Shown here: positions 10,070-22,170 of the stretch, piece after piece | How positions within the stretch are numbered: the stretch's first letter is position 1 | How the letters are laid out: the number at the start of each line of letters is the position of its first letter | Origin: Cercophora sp. LCS_1 | Taxonomy: Eukaryota; Ascomycota; Sordariomycetes; Sordariales; Lasiosphaeriaceae | Direction: 5' to 3' | Length of the DNA stretch: 64,000 bases | NCBI GenBank assembly: GCA_036250225.1 | Contig: JAPZLL010000002.1 | Coordinates: 1,798,001 to 1,862,000, forward strand | Translations under genes and position numbers: made by a program | Notes under the pieces: generated by a model | Database searches by the model: none | The model's input: the letters and a program-made list of their open reading frames with translations, nothing else | What the model was told of the DNA's origin: nothing

Positions 10070-12279
10070 TCATCTCTCTTCGTCATCTTTCACCGACTCT
10101 GGCATGGCCCCAGGCCAAATTATCAACCACGTCCCTACAAATACCGTGTAGATGACTTGACAGCCCGCAATCATTGGGACGGAGAGGTGGTCCCGATATA
10201 GAGTGTGCAGAACGGGCGAATATTTCTCCTGGTCCATATAACGACCACTCGTGTACAGCGGGGACAGCGAATACCCCCCGAACACCACCACGATAGTAAA
10301 CCACCAGAGACGTGGGCTATCCAAGGATAGACACGCTTTCGCCGTTGGCTTTCGTGCGAGCCATCTTGGCAGCCAAGTGTGACCTACATCCCTGGAAGTC
10401 ATGCCCACCAGGATGACTATGGATGAACCCGTCAGCACTCCCGAGCGATCAATTCAAAGCTTCGGAGAGACCCACCAATATAGCAAGCGAGCGCTTGCAG
10501 GAGCACAATCCACGCAACCAAACTCGCAAAGATGTCAGTCAGATCAAAACTGTGAAACAGTTGACTGAATATCTCTGCAGTAAAGAAGACCGCCTGTGCC
10601 TTGGCCAGAAACACGGTAGGCGTCGACCATGCTGCGCTGTACAGCAGGCCAGTCCCATCGGGGCCCACGCGGGGGAGGTAATCGAGATCACTTCGCGGAG
10701 TTGCAACTAGAGTACAAGCTGTGCTGTCATTATCACTTTGCGTGCTACTAACTGAGCCTTGCCTTTCGTTTCCTAGGACGGATAAAACATGTCAGCACTG
10801 TCCGGTGGTCACGTTCTGTGTTGGGCGGACTCACGAGGTTTCTCTCGCCACAACTCTGGGACTGTCTGGACTGCCTGAACTAGAACGGGCACGAATGGTA
10901 GCGCGAGGAGAAAGATTGGGTGTATTTGACCAAAGGTTGGGTGATTTTCGGCCGCTGTCACTTCGAGATCCAGGTGAACGAAGTGGCGAAGCATGGCGAG
11001 GTGGACGGTGCCCCATAAGCCAGAAATCCATAACCAGAAGACCTCGAGTCGGTTAGTGCCTGGGCAGAGTCAACAGGTGAGATGTAAAAGATCCTACCTC
11101 GGACAGCATCGACGTGGCGAGGTCGAGATAAAGGCGACACATGAGAAAGAGCGCAATAAGCGGCCGAGCAACCAAGGCTTCCCACAAACGCTGGCATCGG
11201 ATGCTGTTTCGAAACCACTTCAGCCGTGAAGGCATCCACGATATTTGGCGAAGAACAGTCTGAAAAAGCCCGCTCCACCAATGCCCGAACCTTTTGACGC
11301 CGTGTGACATCCGTCTTGACACCTTGACTACCCGAGGTATGAAGCTGAATCCCAGAATCACGAGGCTCACGACCGACGGCGAATAGATGAGCTCGTAGTG
11401 CTGCCCCTGGCCGGATTTCCTGAGAACCTCCAGCCTTTTTACGACGGTCGGCAGGTGGAAAAAGCACCGCGTGTAAGAAGGGTACGTGGCCGTCCCGAAG
11501 AATACCGTTGGAGCCTGGGCCACAAACAGAAGAACGAACAGAGCACCCATGAACACCAGTCGCCAGTTGCGGTCGTGGGGATGTCGCTCGAGGTGCTTTC
11601 TTAGGAATGTCAAGCCGCTGAGGTGAGTGAGACTCGCGAACCAGGCAAAGTAAGTGACGATGAGCCAGTGGTATACTGATATACCTTCTTCACCGGCCAG
11701 GGAGGCGTATGCGCTGATCAAGATTCCGATACCAGTCGCAATTTGAACATCGCAAAGGGTTAGAACACACTGAGGAACATATCAGATGCTTCGTTCCCTG
11801 AAGTGGCGACCAGAGTGGCGTTCAAATGCAAGACATACCGTGTTGAAGGCTGCTTCCAGTCGTTTTCTCGACTTCCTTGTCACCTCTGGGAGCTGAACCC
11901 GAGAAAATGGCCATCGCAAGATGCCTAGAAACGCGACATCGGTAGGGTTCGGTTTCCAATGCTCTCTCAAGCGGGCATTGTTGAGGTGAGCGTTGCCGAG
12001 GTCGACATCGTGAGTCTCGACTTGCTCCCCAGATCTTCGATACGGGTCCTTGGTTGGATCGAAGACCGCGATGTAATACCCAGTGAGGATGAGGATCACG
12101 ACGTAGGCCGTCCCGAGGTATCCTACCAGAAACTAGAGTGTATCAGCGTCGACACCTAGCCCGCTTGATTTCCTCCGACTCACACCTATCCCCGAGATGT
12201 CCGCATAAGGCTCAACGCTAGGACGGTCGTTGAAGCAGTCAAAATGATGGAGTGGCGTCTGCCCGTGCTCCGGAGTCAT
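10070..12279 (-). CDS. Unnamed fungal multi-pass membrane protein
   Basis: Six exons: 12279-12184, 12132-11839, 11769-11098, 11042-10835, 10772-10476, 10416-10070 (637 aa). I recognise the type but know no name or function: many Sordariomycete genomes carry copies with an N-terminal PLHHFDCFNDRP and PYADISGIG segment, then a first membrane helix (VGYLGTAYVVILILTGYYI), a cytosolic loop, CVLTLCDVQIATGIGILISAY and several further hydrophobic segments, about seven to eight in all. For exon 5 two in-frame acceptors exist (10772 or 10706); the first gives a 62-bp intron with a TGCTGAC branch site and was preferred. The start at 12279 was chosen next to the conserved segment; in-frame ATGs at 12309 and 12357 are possible. 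There are no catalytic motifs. Confidence 0.8.
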
Positions 12280-14127
12280 TCTAGCTTCCACTTTCCACCT
12301 GAGTGGCATCGAGGCCAACCCAGGGCAATCGTCGGGTCCGGGACTGTCTTTGCACAATCGCCATCCTAAGGATTGACATCTGGACGGCGAGGCTTGCCAA
12401 AAGTAATGGTTGGGCGGGTTGTTTTGACTCTGCCAAGACGAATGGCTGGGTTGAGAGTCTCAAATATCGGGCATTCCACGGGACAATCCCCGCCAGTGGG
12501 GATAACATCCTCGAGACATTACGGATTAGGGGGCCGCCGATCAATGTTTATCATTGTGTTGACCAGCCTTACTCTTGAACGGACCGGCGGTGTTCTGGGC
12601 CGCTGCGACACCAGGCAATTCCAGAACCTGTTGTTATCGAGGTTACAATTGACATTCCAAAGATGGCCTGGCTTTTTCAAGGGCTTCGTTGGTGTCAAAG
12701 CATTCCGCTTTCGGGAGCATTGAACTCTGTTAGTTCGTCATCTGACTGGCTTATGACGCTTGTATGTGAGCCCCGTCTGCTGGGAGATTTGCCTGTTGGA
12801 TTTTGGCCGGCACGGTAGACACAATAGGAATGTTGGGTCTCGCCGCGTGTTCAAGGTATGTTGCGATCTGCGAGTTTAGGGTGGGCGGCTGAGCAATCGG
12901 TAGAGATGCCGAGTCATTACGACGACCCCAAATCTCCAAGTCCTTTGGGGATGGAACACGATCTGGTCGACATCCCCAAATTACCCGGCATCTTGGAACG
13001 TCAGTATCTTCCGCAGCTACAGTCATCAGGGCGGGAGGATATCGTTCGGTTATGAGCTCCGGTATCTCTGCCTCATGGGCCTGATAAGTGCCAGACTGTG
13101 AGTGGTGTCGAGTCTCTTGGCATGAAATTGCCATTTCGTCAACCGGCGGGGCCGGACCTTGGACGGGATGAAACGGTGCGCTTGGCGCTCACGCTGTCGA
13201 ACCATCTTCAAATGCCGTGCGGCGCTCTGCGCGGCTTGGGAAATCCATGCCTGGGTTGCAGTGTTTTCAGTCATGTCAGATTTCTTGGGGCATTGCGAAA
13301 ATGTCGCGACAAGAACTTGGACGGTCTTGGGGGCAGTCTTGGTTGTTGCGCTACAGTGCCGAATAGCCGCTACAAGCCCCGACGACTTGGAGACGCAGCG
13401 CCAAGCAAAACCGATTCTAACTTGACCGTGCAGTGAACTCGCAAATTGACCCGCTTTATTCAGCCTCATTGCTGCTTCCCTTCGTCTTTCATGGAGTCCC
13501 CCACAGTGCAGCACTGTATAGCTTCCGTATGCCAAAAGTTCCGGGCCGGTCCACGTTGGACTGACATCGCCCCTCAAGCTCGCCCCTGGTGTCGATGACG
13601 ACGCACCGCGAAGCCACGCGGCAGGGCAGGCGGGCTCCAACGTCTTGCACAATGCGTTTCGCTTTCCCATTTCCTCGGGGCCCAATTGCGGTCTTGCTGG
13701 TCCAATTGGAGTTGTTAGCCCAGACTTGCCCAGCAAACAAAGTCGGGTTGCCAGTCTCCGCCGTCCTCGGTTTGTTCTTGGCGGACGTCTTCCCCTGCTT
13801 CAACCGCTTGGCGATTCTGTTTTCTCCTCGTTGCTCGCTCTCGTCCCATTCTGTGTCTTGAGTTTGCCCGAGTGGCGCTCAAATGCGCGTTCTGGTCAAC
13901 GCCAATTCACCGTCTCTAGTCTCTTTCAACAACGGGTCTCGCGGCTTCGTCGCGAGTCGCTGCCCTCCGCTTCCCATCCTCTGTTTCTGGTGACCGTTTC
14001 CTCTTGGCGACCTTGCATGCGCTCATCACTCATCACGACGTCCACTCGAGTGTCGTCATACGCCAAGCCGTAACAACGTAGCAGCACCGCCAGCCTATCA
14101 TCACCACTAGTCGCAACGCTCACAAAA
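12280..14127. other. 1.85-kb divergent interval, no convincing gene
   Basis: Between the membrane protein and the aspartic protease. Several overlapping frames stay open on both strands but none shows a recognisable domain. The last 330 bp before 14128 look like a fungal leader (CT-rich; ACTCACAAAA-type context before ATG). Two short upstream ORFs lie in it: ATG at 13881 (36 codons) and ATG at 14018 (18 codons), both ending before the protease start. Confidence 0.4.
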
Positions 14128-15719
14128 ATGAAGAGAATACTCGCAATTGCTTCCGCCGCGTTGCTCGTTGATGTATCCGAGGCCCAAGGTGGCGTGGTTC
14201 AGTGGGGCATCCAGAAGAGACCGTTACCGGTGGACTGGAGGAGGTTACGAAGGCGCAATGGGACGTTTGAGGAAGTTGTTACGAACGAGGATCACAAGGG
14301 AGGATATTTCGCGACTTGCCAACTAGGAACGCCAGCCCAAGAGCTCACACTTCAACTGGACACGGGCAGCAGCGATATCTGGGTTCCTGACTCGAATGCT
14401 GCTGTCTGCTCGGATGGTAGTAAGGGCGGGTGTGATCTCGGTACTTGTATGCAGTATCCCCATTGATGTTCGTCTGTGCATATCTGCTAACGCACGTTCA
14501 GTCACGCCCAAGAGGTCAAGCACTTTCGAGGTCGTTGGAAAGAACACGTTCGATATATCCTATGTCGATGGGTCCAGCTCGACGGGTGACTATTTCACCG
14601 ATGTCTTTGAGATTGGCGGGGCGGTTGTCGACAACATGACGATGGGTTTGGGTCTCCGGACGACTATCCCTTATGGGTTGGTCGGTGTTGGGTACGCGTT
14701 GAACGAGGCCATCGTTAGTGACACACAGTCGGCATCTTCAGCATACCCCAACTTACCAGTGAGCATGGTCGATGCTGGGTTCATCAACACGGTTGCTTAC
14801 AGTTTATGGCTTAACGATCTGGGTATGGTTGTGCTGGGAAGTTATGTCTTTGACGAAGCTAATGTTGCTCCCAGATGCAAATTCTGGCAATATCCTCTTT
14901 GGTGGCATCGACACGGAGAAGTTTGTTGGCGATCAGTTGACGAGGATCGACATTTACCCAACACAAAATGTGTTTACGTCTTTCCTCGTAGCTTTTACCT
15001 CACTACAAGCTTACAGCCCTAGTGGGAGCGACACGCTTACCTCGACCCAGTTCCCGGTCCCAGCCGTCTTGGATTCTGGAACGACGCTCTCGTATCTGCC
15101 CACGGATCTCGCTCAGCAGAGCTGGAAAGAGGCCGGCGCCATTTACTCGTCGCAGTTTCAACTGGCAGTAATACCCTGCCAAATGAAAAACAGCAAGGGA
15201 TATTTTTCGTTTGGCTTTGCTGGTCCAAAAGGACCGCGCATCAATGTCACCATGGACGAGTTGGTGCTTGATCTCACAGAGGGGCCCCCACCGGTCTTCA
15301 ACACTGGACCCTACAAAGGCTTGGATGCATGCGAGTTTGGGATCCAAAACTTCACTTCGGCGCCATTCCTCCTCGGAGACACCTTTCTGCGCTCTGCCTA
15401 CGTGGTATACGATCTGCTCAACCACCAAATCGGCATTGCGCCGACAAAGTTCAACACAACGAAATCCAACATTGTACCGTTCCCCAGCCTCAGTGCGCAT
15501 ATCCCATCGGCCACCACTGCCCCTGATCAAAGCCAAGCAACAAGCCGCCCGTCAGTGACGTCCCCCGCCTACGCGGCCAGCGCGGGATTCACCGACAGTG
15601 CTGGCATCAAGAGCGCAGCGCCGGGCATAGTAGCAGCAGTTGGGGCTGTTCAACTCTCAATCATGGGGATGTCCATGCTGTTCGCACTTTCGGACTCTGG
15701 GGTGTTCTCCATCTTGTGA
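14128..15719 (+). CDS. Secreted or surface-anchored aspartic protease (yapsin/pepsin family A1)
   Basis: Three exons: 14128-14446, 14502-14822, 14875-15719 (494 aa). A signal peptide (MKRILAIASAALLVDVSEAQ) is followed by a short basic propeptide-like stretch (RPLPVDWRRLRRR). Both catalytic triads are present: DTGSSDIW with D78 and VLDSGTTLSYLP with D280. Conserved surroundings include GYFATCQLGTPAQ, NILFGGIDTEKF and PFLLGDTFLRSAYVVYDL. Single cysteines around 92-101 are consistent with the first disulfide loop. The C terminus carries a Ser/Thr/Ala-rich stretch and then a hydrophobic end (about 455-494), suggesting a GPI anchor or membrane tether as in yapsins. The introns (55 and 52 bp) restore the frame exactly. 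It likely cleaves extracellular or cell-wall substrates; specificity cannot be assigned. Two uORFs precede the start. Confidence 0.93.
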
Positions 15720-16298
15720 GGAGATAGGGGGAACCGGGTCGCATTTTCCTTTCGGCTCTTCAGAATTAAAATGGTGAAGGTGATACCCGTTCTAGAATCT
15801 AGGGATTGGCAGTGGTAATCTGGGGATCTGGCGGCGGTTTGCATGGTCCGGTCATGGGAATTGGAAACATTGTAGGTGCGTTGTTTTTCGATACGGCGGC
15901 GTTTTGGGACTTGCTGTTAGAGGATACAACGACAGTCCTTGTACATATCTACCGCCCCCCCCCTCCCCCCACCCAAGAAAAAAAAAAAAAAACCAACTAT
16001 GCACGTAGCACAGTCGTGAATATTGATGGGATTACTGTGCTTGGGTACCTTCAACTGTGACCCTTCATCGGCAGCTTGTGGAGCTTCCAGCTGTGGTTGA
16101 TCCCACGTTGTTCCTCCGACAGGGGTTGGCTGCAGGGCATGCATCTTTGCGGCGCGGCGGCTTTTGCCCGGGACGGGGACCCACTAAAAAAATTCAGGAC
16201 GGGAGACCCTTGAGGCCCGCCTGAGATTTGGGACGTTGAAGTTGCCAATTCCCTCCTTACCGCCACTCCTTTTCCACTTGTTTTGCGTGCTTGTCAAG
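15720..16298. other. Intergenic interval with poly-C/poly-A tract
   Basis: 579 bp between the protease stop and the MEF1 start. A homopolymer block lies at about 15955-15990: C-rich runs followed by about 16 A. The MEF1 side contains the presumed promoter and leader. No ORF of note. Confidence 0.4.
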
Positions 16299-18858
16299 AT
16301 GAGGGTCATACGGGCTGTGGCTGCGCTCAACATCAGCCGCACAGCTGCATCACGGCAAGGCGCCCGCTATTTCAGTCTGGGATATAGAGTCGCGGTCGAT
16401 TCGGCGCGATGCCCAGCACCCCAGCTCGGCAACCGAAGGCAGTTCAGCGCCACTAGATATGTCGCCTCGAGCGCTGCTGAAGCTGCGTGAGTTGTGCACT
16501 TCCCTTCCGCAGGCCAATTGGCTCTGGCTAACGCAATGTCGTCGTGCGCAGGCTCAAGCAGGCCAAGGACATGGCTGCTGCGAATATGACCCCCGAGGCT
16601 GCAGCCGCGCGCATGACCCCCCAGGAGGCAAAGAGGTTGGCCAGAGTTCGGAACATTGGCATTGCTGTATGTAGGCTGGACGATGGGCATGTGGTAGAAG
16701 GCTAAACCAGGGGCAGGCACACATCGACAGCGGCAAGACCACCGTGACCGAGCGTATCCTCTACTACACCGGCAGGACCAAGGCGATTCACGAGGTTCGA
16801 GGAAGGGATGGCGTCGGTGCCAAGATGGACTCGATGGAGCTGGAACGAGAGCGAGGTATCACCATCCAGTCTGCCGCCACCTTTGCCGACTGGACAAAGA
16901 AGGAGAATGGCGTCGACGAGACCTATCATTTCAACCTCATCGATACCCCTGGGCATATTGATTTCACCATCGAGGTCGAGCGTGCCATGCGAGTGCTTGA
17001 CGGCGCGGTCATGGTTCTGTGCGCCGTCAGCGGCGTTCAGTCTCAGACTATTACCGTTGACAGGCAGATGAAGCGTTATAACGTCCCCCGCATCAGTTTC
17101 GTCAACAAGATGGACCGTATGGGCTCCAACCCATTCCGTGCGGTGGAGATGATCAACACCAAGCTTAAGATCCCGGCCGCTGCTATTCAGATTCCCATTG
17201 GCTCTGAGAAGGAATTCGAAGGTGTGGTGGATATTATCGATATGAAGGCTATCCGAAACGAGGGCGCCCGTGGCATGAACGTCAAGGTCTCCAAGGAAAT
17301 CCCCGAGGAGTTGAAGGAGTTGGCCCAGCAAAAGAGGCAGGAGCTTATTGAGAAGCTGGCGGATGTGGATGACGAGATCGCCGAGCTGTTCCTTGATGAG
17401 AAGACTCCCACCCCTCAACAGATCAAGGCCGCCATCCGAAGAGCGACCATTGGCCTCAAGTTCACACCTGTTCTTATGGGATCCGCCTTGGCTGACAAGT
17501 CCGTCCAGCCCATGCTTGACGCTGTCTGCGATTATCTCCCCAATCCCAGCGATGTCCCTAACAATGCCCTCGATCGCAGCAAGGGCGAGGAGGCTGTGCA
17601 GCTGGTTCCCTACAACTCGCTCCCCTTTGTCGGTCTCGCCTTCAAGCTGGAGGAGAACCCTTACGGCCAGCTCACGTATATGCGTGTCTACCAGGGCTCT
17701 CTGAAGAAAGGAACCTACCTCTTCAACACTCGTAACGACAAGAAGGTCCGCATCCCCCGTATCGTCCGCATGCACTCGAACGAGATGGAGGATGTGGCGG
17801 AGATTGGTGCTGGTGAGATTTGCGCTGTGTTCGGCGTTGACTGCGCATCCGGTGATACCTTCACCGACGGCAGGCTGCCGTACGCCATGAGCTCCATGTA
17901 CGTGCCCGATGCTGTCATGTCGCTCAGCATCAAGCCCAAGAAGAGCAGCGATGCCGATGCCTTCTCCAAGGCCATGAACCGTTTCATGCGCGAGGATCCC
18001 ACATTCCGTCTGCACGTCGATGAGGAGTCAGAGGAGACCATCATCAGCGGCATGGGTGAGTTGCATCTTGAAGTCTACGTCGAGCGTCTCCGCCGCGAGT
18101 ACAAGGTCGACTGCGAGGTTGGTCAGCCGCGCGTCGCCTACCGCGAAACGCTCACCCAGCGCTCCGACTTTGACTTCCTCCTTCGTCGCCAGTCCGGTGG
18201 CCCCGGTGATTACGCCCGCGTGGTCGGCTGGATCGAGCCCAATGCCGAACACCCCGAGCAGAACAAGTTCGAGTCGCGCGTCGTGGGTGGAAACATCCCC
18301 GACAAGTACCTCGCGGCTTGCGGCAAGGGCTTCGAAGAGGCGTGTCTCAAGGGTCCTCAGCTTGGTCACAAGGTTATTGGTGCTTCCATGGTTATTACCG
18401 ATGGTGCCACCCACGTTACGGATTCCAGCGATTACGCTTTCAATCTGGCGACCCAGATGGCGTTCCGCAAGGCTTTCGAGACCGCTGGCGGTGCTGTCTT
18501 GGAGCCGTTGATGAAGACGACTATCACAGCCCCGGCCGAGTTCCAGGGTAACATTCTCATGATGATGAACAAGCGCGGTACGATTGTCGATACCGAGGTT
18601 GGCGCGGATGAGTTCTCGATGGTCGCGGACTGCAGTCTCAATGCCATGTTTGGTTTCAGCACACACTTGCGTGCGGCGACGCAGGGTAAGGGCGAGTTCA
18701 GCATGGAGTTTAGCCACTATGCGGCTGCACCTCCTCATTTGCAGTAAGTTTGCCCCTTGGGGACAACACTGTGGACGGATACTAACCCCCGTTAACTTTA
18801 TAGGAAGGAACTTATTGCCAAACACCAAAAGGAGCTGGAGGCTAAGCGGACAAAGTAA
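16299..18858 (+). CDS. MEF1: Mitochondrial translation elongation factor G
   Basis: Four exons: 16299-16486, 16552-16666, 16717-18743, 18804-18858 (794 aa). EF-G1mt catalyses GTP-driven translocation on mitoribosomes. The N terminus (MRVIRAVAALNISRTAASRQ) is a basic, acid-free presequence of roughly 60-70 residues. The GTPase domain follows: P-loop AAHIDSGKT (101-109), RGITI (147-151), DTPGH (177-181), NKMD (231-234). Then come the EF-G domain II-V sequences, including GMGELHLEVYVERL and the C-terminal RGTIVDTEVG. Length matches fungal Mef1. The short terminal exon supplies QKELIAKHQKELEAKRTK, a basic tail. The two N-terminal introns sit in the variable region and immediately before the P-loop. 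The gene is convergent with LYS12. Mef2 is excluded by the MEF1-like GTPase spacing and good match throughout. Confidence 0.96.
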
Positions 18859-19569
18859 ACGACCTTGGGGCGTAATGCGTGACTATAGATCTGGTTTGAC
18901 CGTCACGAGCCATGGGTTCATCCATCGGTTAGAAGGGACTCAGACATGGTCTCTTGTGGTTCAACGAGACTTGATGGACCTTGATGATCTAGGGATAGAT
19001 GAAATATAGACCAGGGCCTCGGAAAAGGAACGGATAAATACGGGGCTTGTGGAAGACCGGGCTGGGTATGATATGGCCGTTGTATTACCTATTACATCTT
19101 GCATGTAGACATGTTTGTATGATATCATTTGAGCGCAGCGGGGAAAGGACATGGAGACACGGATGTCAAGGTGTAACAAAATAACATAGATAGGCTAGGC
19201 ATATGGGTGGGTGTCATTGGAATGTTCAAAATCCCTTCTCTTGTTCATGTTTGGGACCACGAACCTTGCTGAACCTTGTCTGGGGATATTGATAGGTTGC
19301 GTTTGACATTCCAGATGCATCAACGGTAAAACGGCGTTGGCTTGCCTGTAATACTCACATATGTTACACCTATCTTCCCTCTTCCAAACTGGCTGGTCAT
19401 TGAGCAAACAGAAAACAACCTTGCTTTTGTCATCCTTATCTAGACACCCATATGTACAGAACGGTGGGGTATATAATCGGCATACAATTGGCGAACCCCC
19501 CCCCCCCTTTTTTTTTTTTATCACCATGTTCACGTGAAATCATCATTTACTCAGAGTCCTTCTCGTTGC
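18859..19569. other. Convergent 3' interval MEF1 / LYS12
   Basis: 711 bp between stops. It should hold both 3' ends. A C13-14/T13 homopolymer block lies at about 19497-19520. No ORF with recognisable similarity. Confidence 0.5.
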
Positions 19570-20707
19570 TCAAATGCGGCGGAGGATATCCTGCACAACC
19601 TCCTCGGTCTTGGCCTTGCCACCGAGATCGGGGCTCAGGAGCTTGCCCTCCTCCAAGTTGGCATCAACGGCAGCGTAGATCTTGGCGGCAGCCGCCTCCT
19701 CGTTCAAGAACTCGAGCATCAGCGCCGCGCTACGGAGAGTAGCAATGGGGTTGGCAATGCCCTGGCCCTCAATATCAGGGGCGCTACCGTGGCAGGGCTC
19801 ACCAATGGCGAAACCCTCGCCGACGTTGGCACTGGGGACCAGACCCAGGGAGCCGACAAGGGCGGCGGCACCGTCGGAGAGAATGTCACCGTACAGGTTG
19901 GGGGCAACGATGACATCGTAGGCCTCGGGCTGGCGGAACAGCTTGTAGACCATGGAGTCAACGATCTGCTCCTCCACGGCAACGTCCTTGAAGCGCGGGT
20001 CGGCGAGAGCCTCGCGGGCGGTCGTGCGGAAGAGCCCGTCGGTCTGCGAGAGGACGTTGGACTTGTGGGTGATGGTGACAAGGGGTCCCTTGTGGATGCT
20101 GGGAGCCCCGGTAGCGCGGATGTTTTGGCGACGCAGGGCAATCTCACCGGCAATAGTGGCGATGCGGCTGCTGGCGCGCTGCGAGATGCGCTTGATGGCC
20201 TCGGCAACCTTGCCTTCGGGGGTGTCGTACGTCTTTTCCTCTTTGACGTACAGGTCCTCGGTGTTCTCGCGCACAATGACCATGTCGATGGGCTTGGCGG
20301 CAGTCAGGACCGTCTTGACGGGGCGCACATTGGCGTAGAGGTCGAGCTTCTTGCGCAGGGCGACAATGGGCGACGAGTAGCCCTTGACGGCCTTGGTGGG
20401 CGAGCTGACGGCGCCGAACAGCGCACCGTCGCACTCGGCCTTGAGCACCTCGACCGTCTTGTCGGGGAGAGCGGCGCCCGTCTGCTCAAAGGCGCCCCAG
20501 CCGGCCTGAAGGTCGACGAACTCGAACTTGAGGCCCAGCGACGCGGGCAGGGCCTCGAGGACCCGGCGACCGGCGGGGATCACCTCCTTTCCGATGCCAT
20601 CACCCGGGATGAGGCCTGCAAAAAAAAATGTCAGTATGAAGCTATGCGCCCGCTGTGGCGGGTCGACGCAGAGCCAGCTCACCAATTCTCAGTGTCCTGG
20701 CTGCCAT
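19570..20707 (-). CDS. LYS12: Homoisocitrate dehydrogenase (lysine biosynthesis)
   Basis: Two exons: 20707-20683 (25 nt) and 20615-19570 (356 aa). It oxidatively decarboxylates homoisocitrate to 2-oxoadipate in the fungal alpha-aminoadipate lysine pathway. Beta-decarboxylating dehydrogenase motifs: LIPGDGIGKEVIP at the N terminus, SPIVALRKKLDLYANVRPVK, VRENTEDLYVK, THKSNVLSQTDGLFR, NLYGDILSDGAAALVGSLG. LYS12 rather than LEU2 is chosen because GYSSPIVALRKKLDLYANVRP and the RENTEDLYVKEEKTY region follow yeast Lys12, whereas Leu2 has a distinct RELTGGIYFG motif there. The first exon codes MAARTLRI only. No obvious long presequence is seen although yeast Lys12 is mitochondrial, so the location is uncertain. 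Confidence 0.95.
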
Positions 20708-22170
20708 GATTGTGGTTCAATTGGCCTTTCTTTTTTTTTCTGTTTGTGATGGCTGGCCGCGGGATGCGAATTTTTTAGCAAACTGTTCGGCCTGCCGCCA
20801 AAATGACGACTTCGCAACCGCCGGGATCGGAAGCCCCAGCCTAGGATCAGTTCCGTTGCGTCACGGTACGTTCCGGGGGAGCTCTGCAAAAAAGTGTGGG
20901 GCGACCCGAGGCGTCAAGAACGCTCGGGTTCCACAACCCTGAAAGCTGTCTGGACCCCTGTCACTCAAACGGCTCCACTGCAAGGCTCAAATTTCTGACT
21001 GTCGGGTTGCGATCGATCGCAGGGCTTCTTGCGGTGCCATATCCGATGCTTGTGAAAGTGTTGGGTTGAGGCCTCTACAGTATACTGTAGCTCTTGACAC
21101 TGGAAGCTCAAGCTGGGGGTTTTTGTTGGTAACGGTTGAGCGGCCATGCCGATGGGAAAGATGGGATGAACGTATCGGTTGGCTAGGAGCGTTTCTCCGG
21201 CTCTGTGATGCTAAGGGTCACCAATCATTATGCATGATGACACTTGAAACATCGCCTCCAATCAATCTTGGGATCAGTTGTCCTGCCCGAGAGCTGGAGC
21301 CAGATGGCCTTTTTCTTGTGGGCAGCTTGTGCTGAGCCACGGGCAGAGCGAGAGCCAAGAAGGCAGCTGAGCCTGGCTGCCGTTCTAAGCAGGCACCCAA
21401 GCCGCACCGCACTGTTGAGTCAGGGTTGTTGACGAAGAAGCGGTTGCATTGTGAGCGGTCATGATGGTTACAAAGTAAAACGGATTTTTGGGACGACAAG
21501 GCATGTCTTTGCCCCTGAAACCCGTTGCTGCACCCACCCAAGCAGCCTTGTTCAGAGGCAGCGGTCCGCCTATATATACAAAACAGATCACCGGGCCTTT
21601 TTGATCTCGCCTCTGGGTTTTGCTTCTTTTTTTTTTTTTTTTTTTGCAAGTATGCGATATAAGCAACGAGCTCATGATTTTTGGTTGCAACGGTAACGCA
21701 CCCCGGACGGCCCCGCTGGAAGCTCCCCTGAGCGAACGATCCCGAAAATGCGCTCCTAATTAAAACGAAGGCACCTCTCATCATTCAGAGTGGCACCACA
21801 ACACCTGTCCTTCACGCTTTCCCTCGTCGCCTGTGCAACTCACTGCGCGCTTTCCACAGCTACGATCCGCCGCTGGATCGCCACTTCGGCGCGCTAGGTT
21901 GTCAGGCGCAAGTGATTCAGTCGACAGGGACACAGCTCCATTAGGTCCGTGTCCTTGGCGCGGGGAAGCTGGAAGCTCTGCGCGTCGTGGCTCCCTTCTC
22001 CCTGCAGCACGCCCACGCCCCAGGCCTCCCAAAAGGGGTGACCTCAGAAATTTGGCATGCTCTCGACTTTCCGCACCACAGCACTTAATTGTCATCACAT
22101 ACTCCGTTCTTGCCATTCTTTAGCACATTTTTAGTCGGACCTTCCGAGAAGGCCGCGCACATCCGCAACC
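20708..22170. promoter_or_regulatory. 1.46-kb divergent interval LYS12 / disordered protein gene
   Basis: No coding sequence was recognised. A 19-T run lies at 21627-21645. The 21780-22170 part is rich in CT/CCT tracts and looks like the leader of the plus-strand gene. No general-control (TGACTC-type) site was found close to the LYS12 start, though the search was by eye. Confidence 0.4.

Noticed and set aside
13050..13736. Minus-strand frame of 228 codons in the protease upstream interval
   Set aside because: No recognisable domain, and other strong GC-frame ORFs overlap it.
16702..18015. Minus-strand frame of 437 codons antisense to MEF1
   Set aside because: Shadow of the EF-G exon; no independent evidence.
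19534..20709. Plus-strand frame of 391 codons antisense to LYS12
   Set aside because: Shadow frame; the minus strand encodes a complete dehydrogenase.
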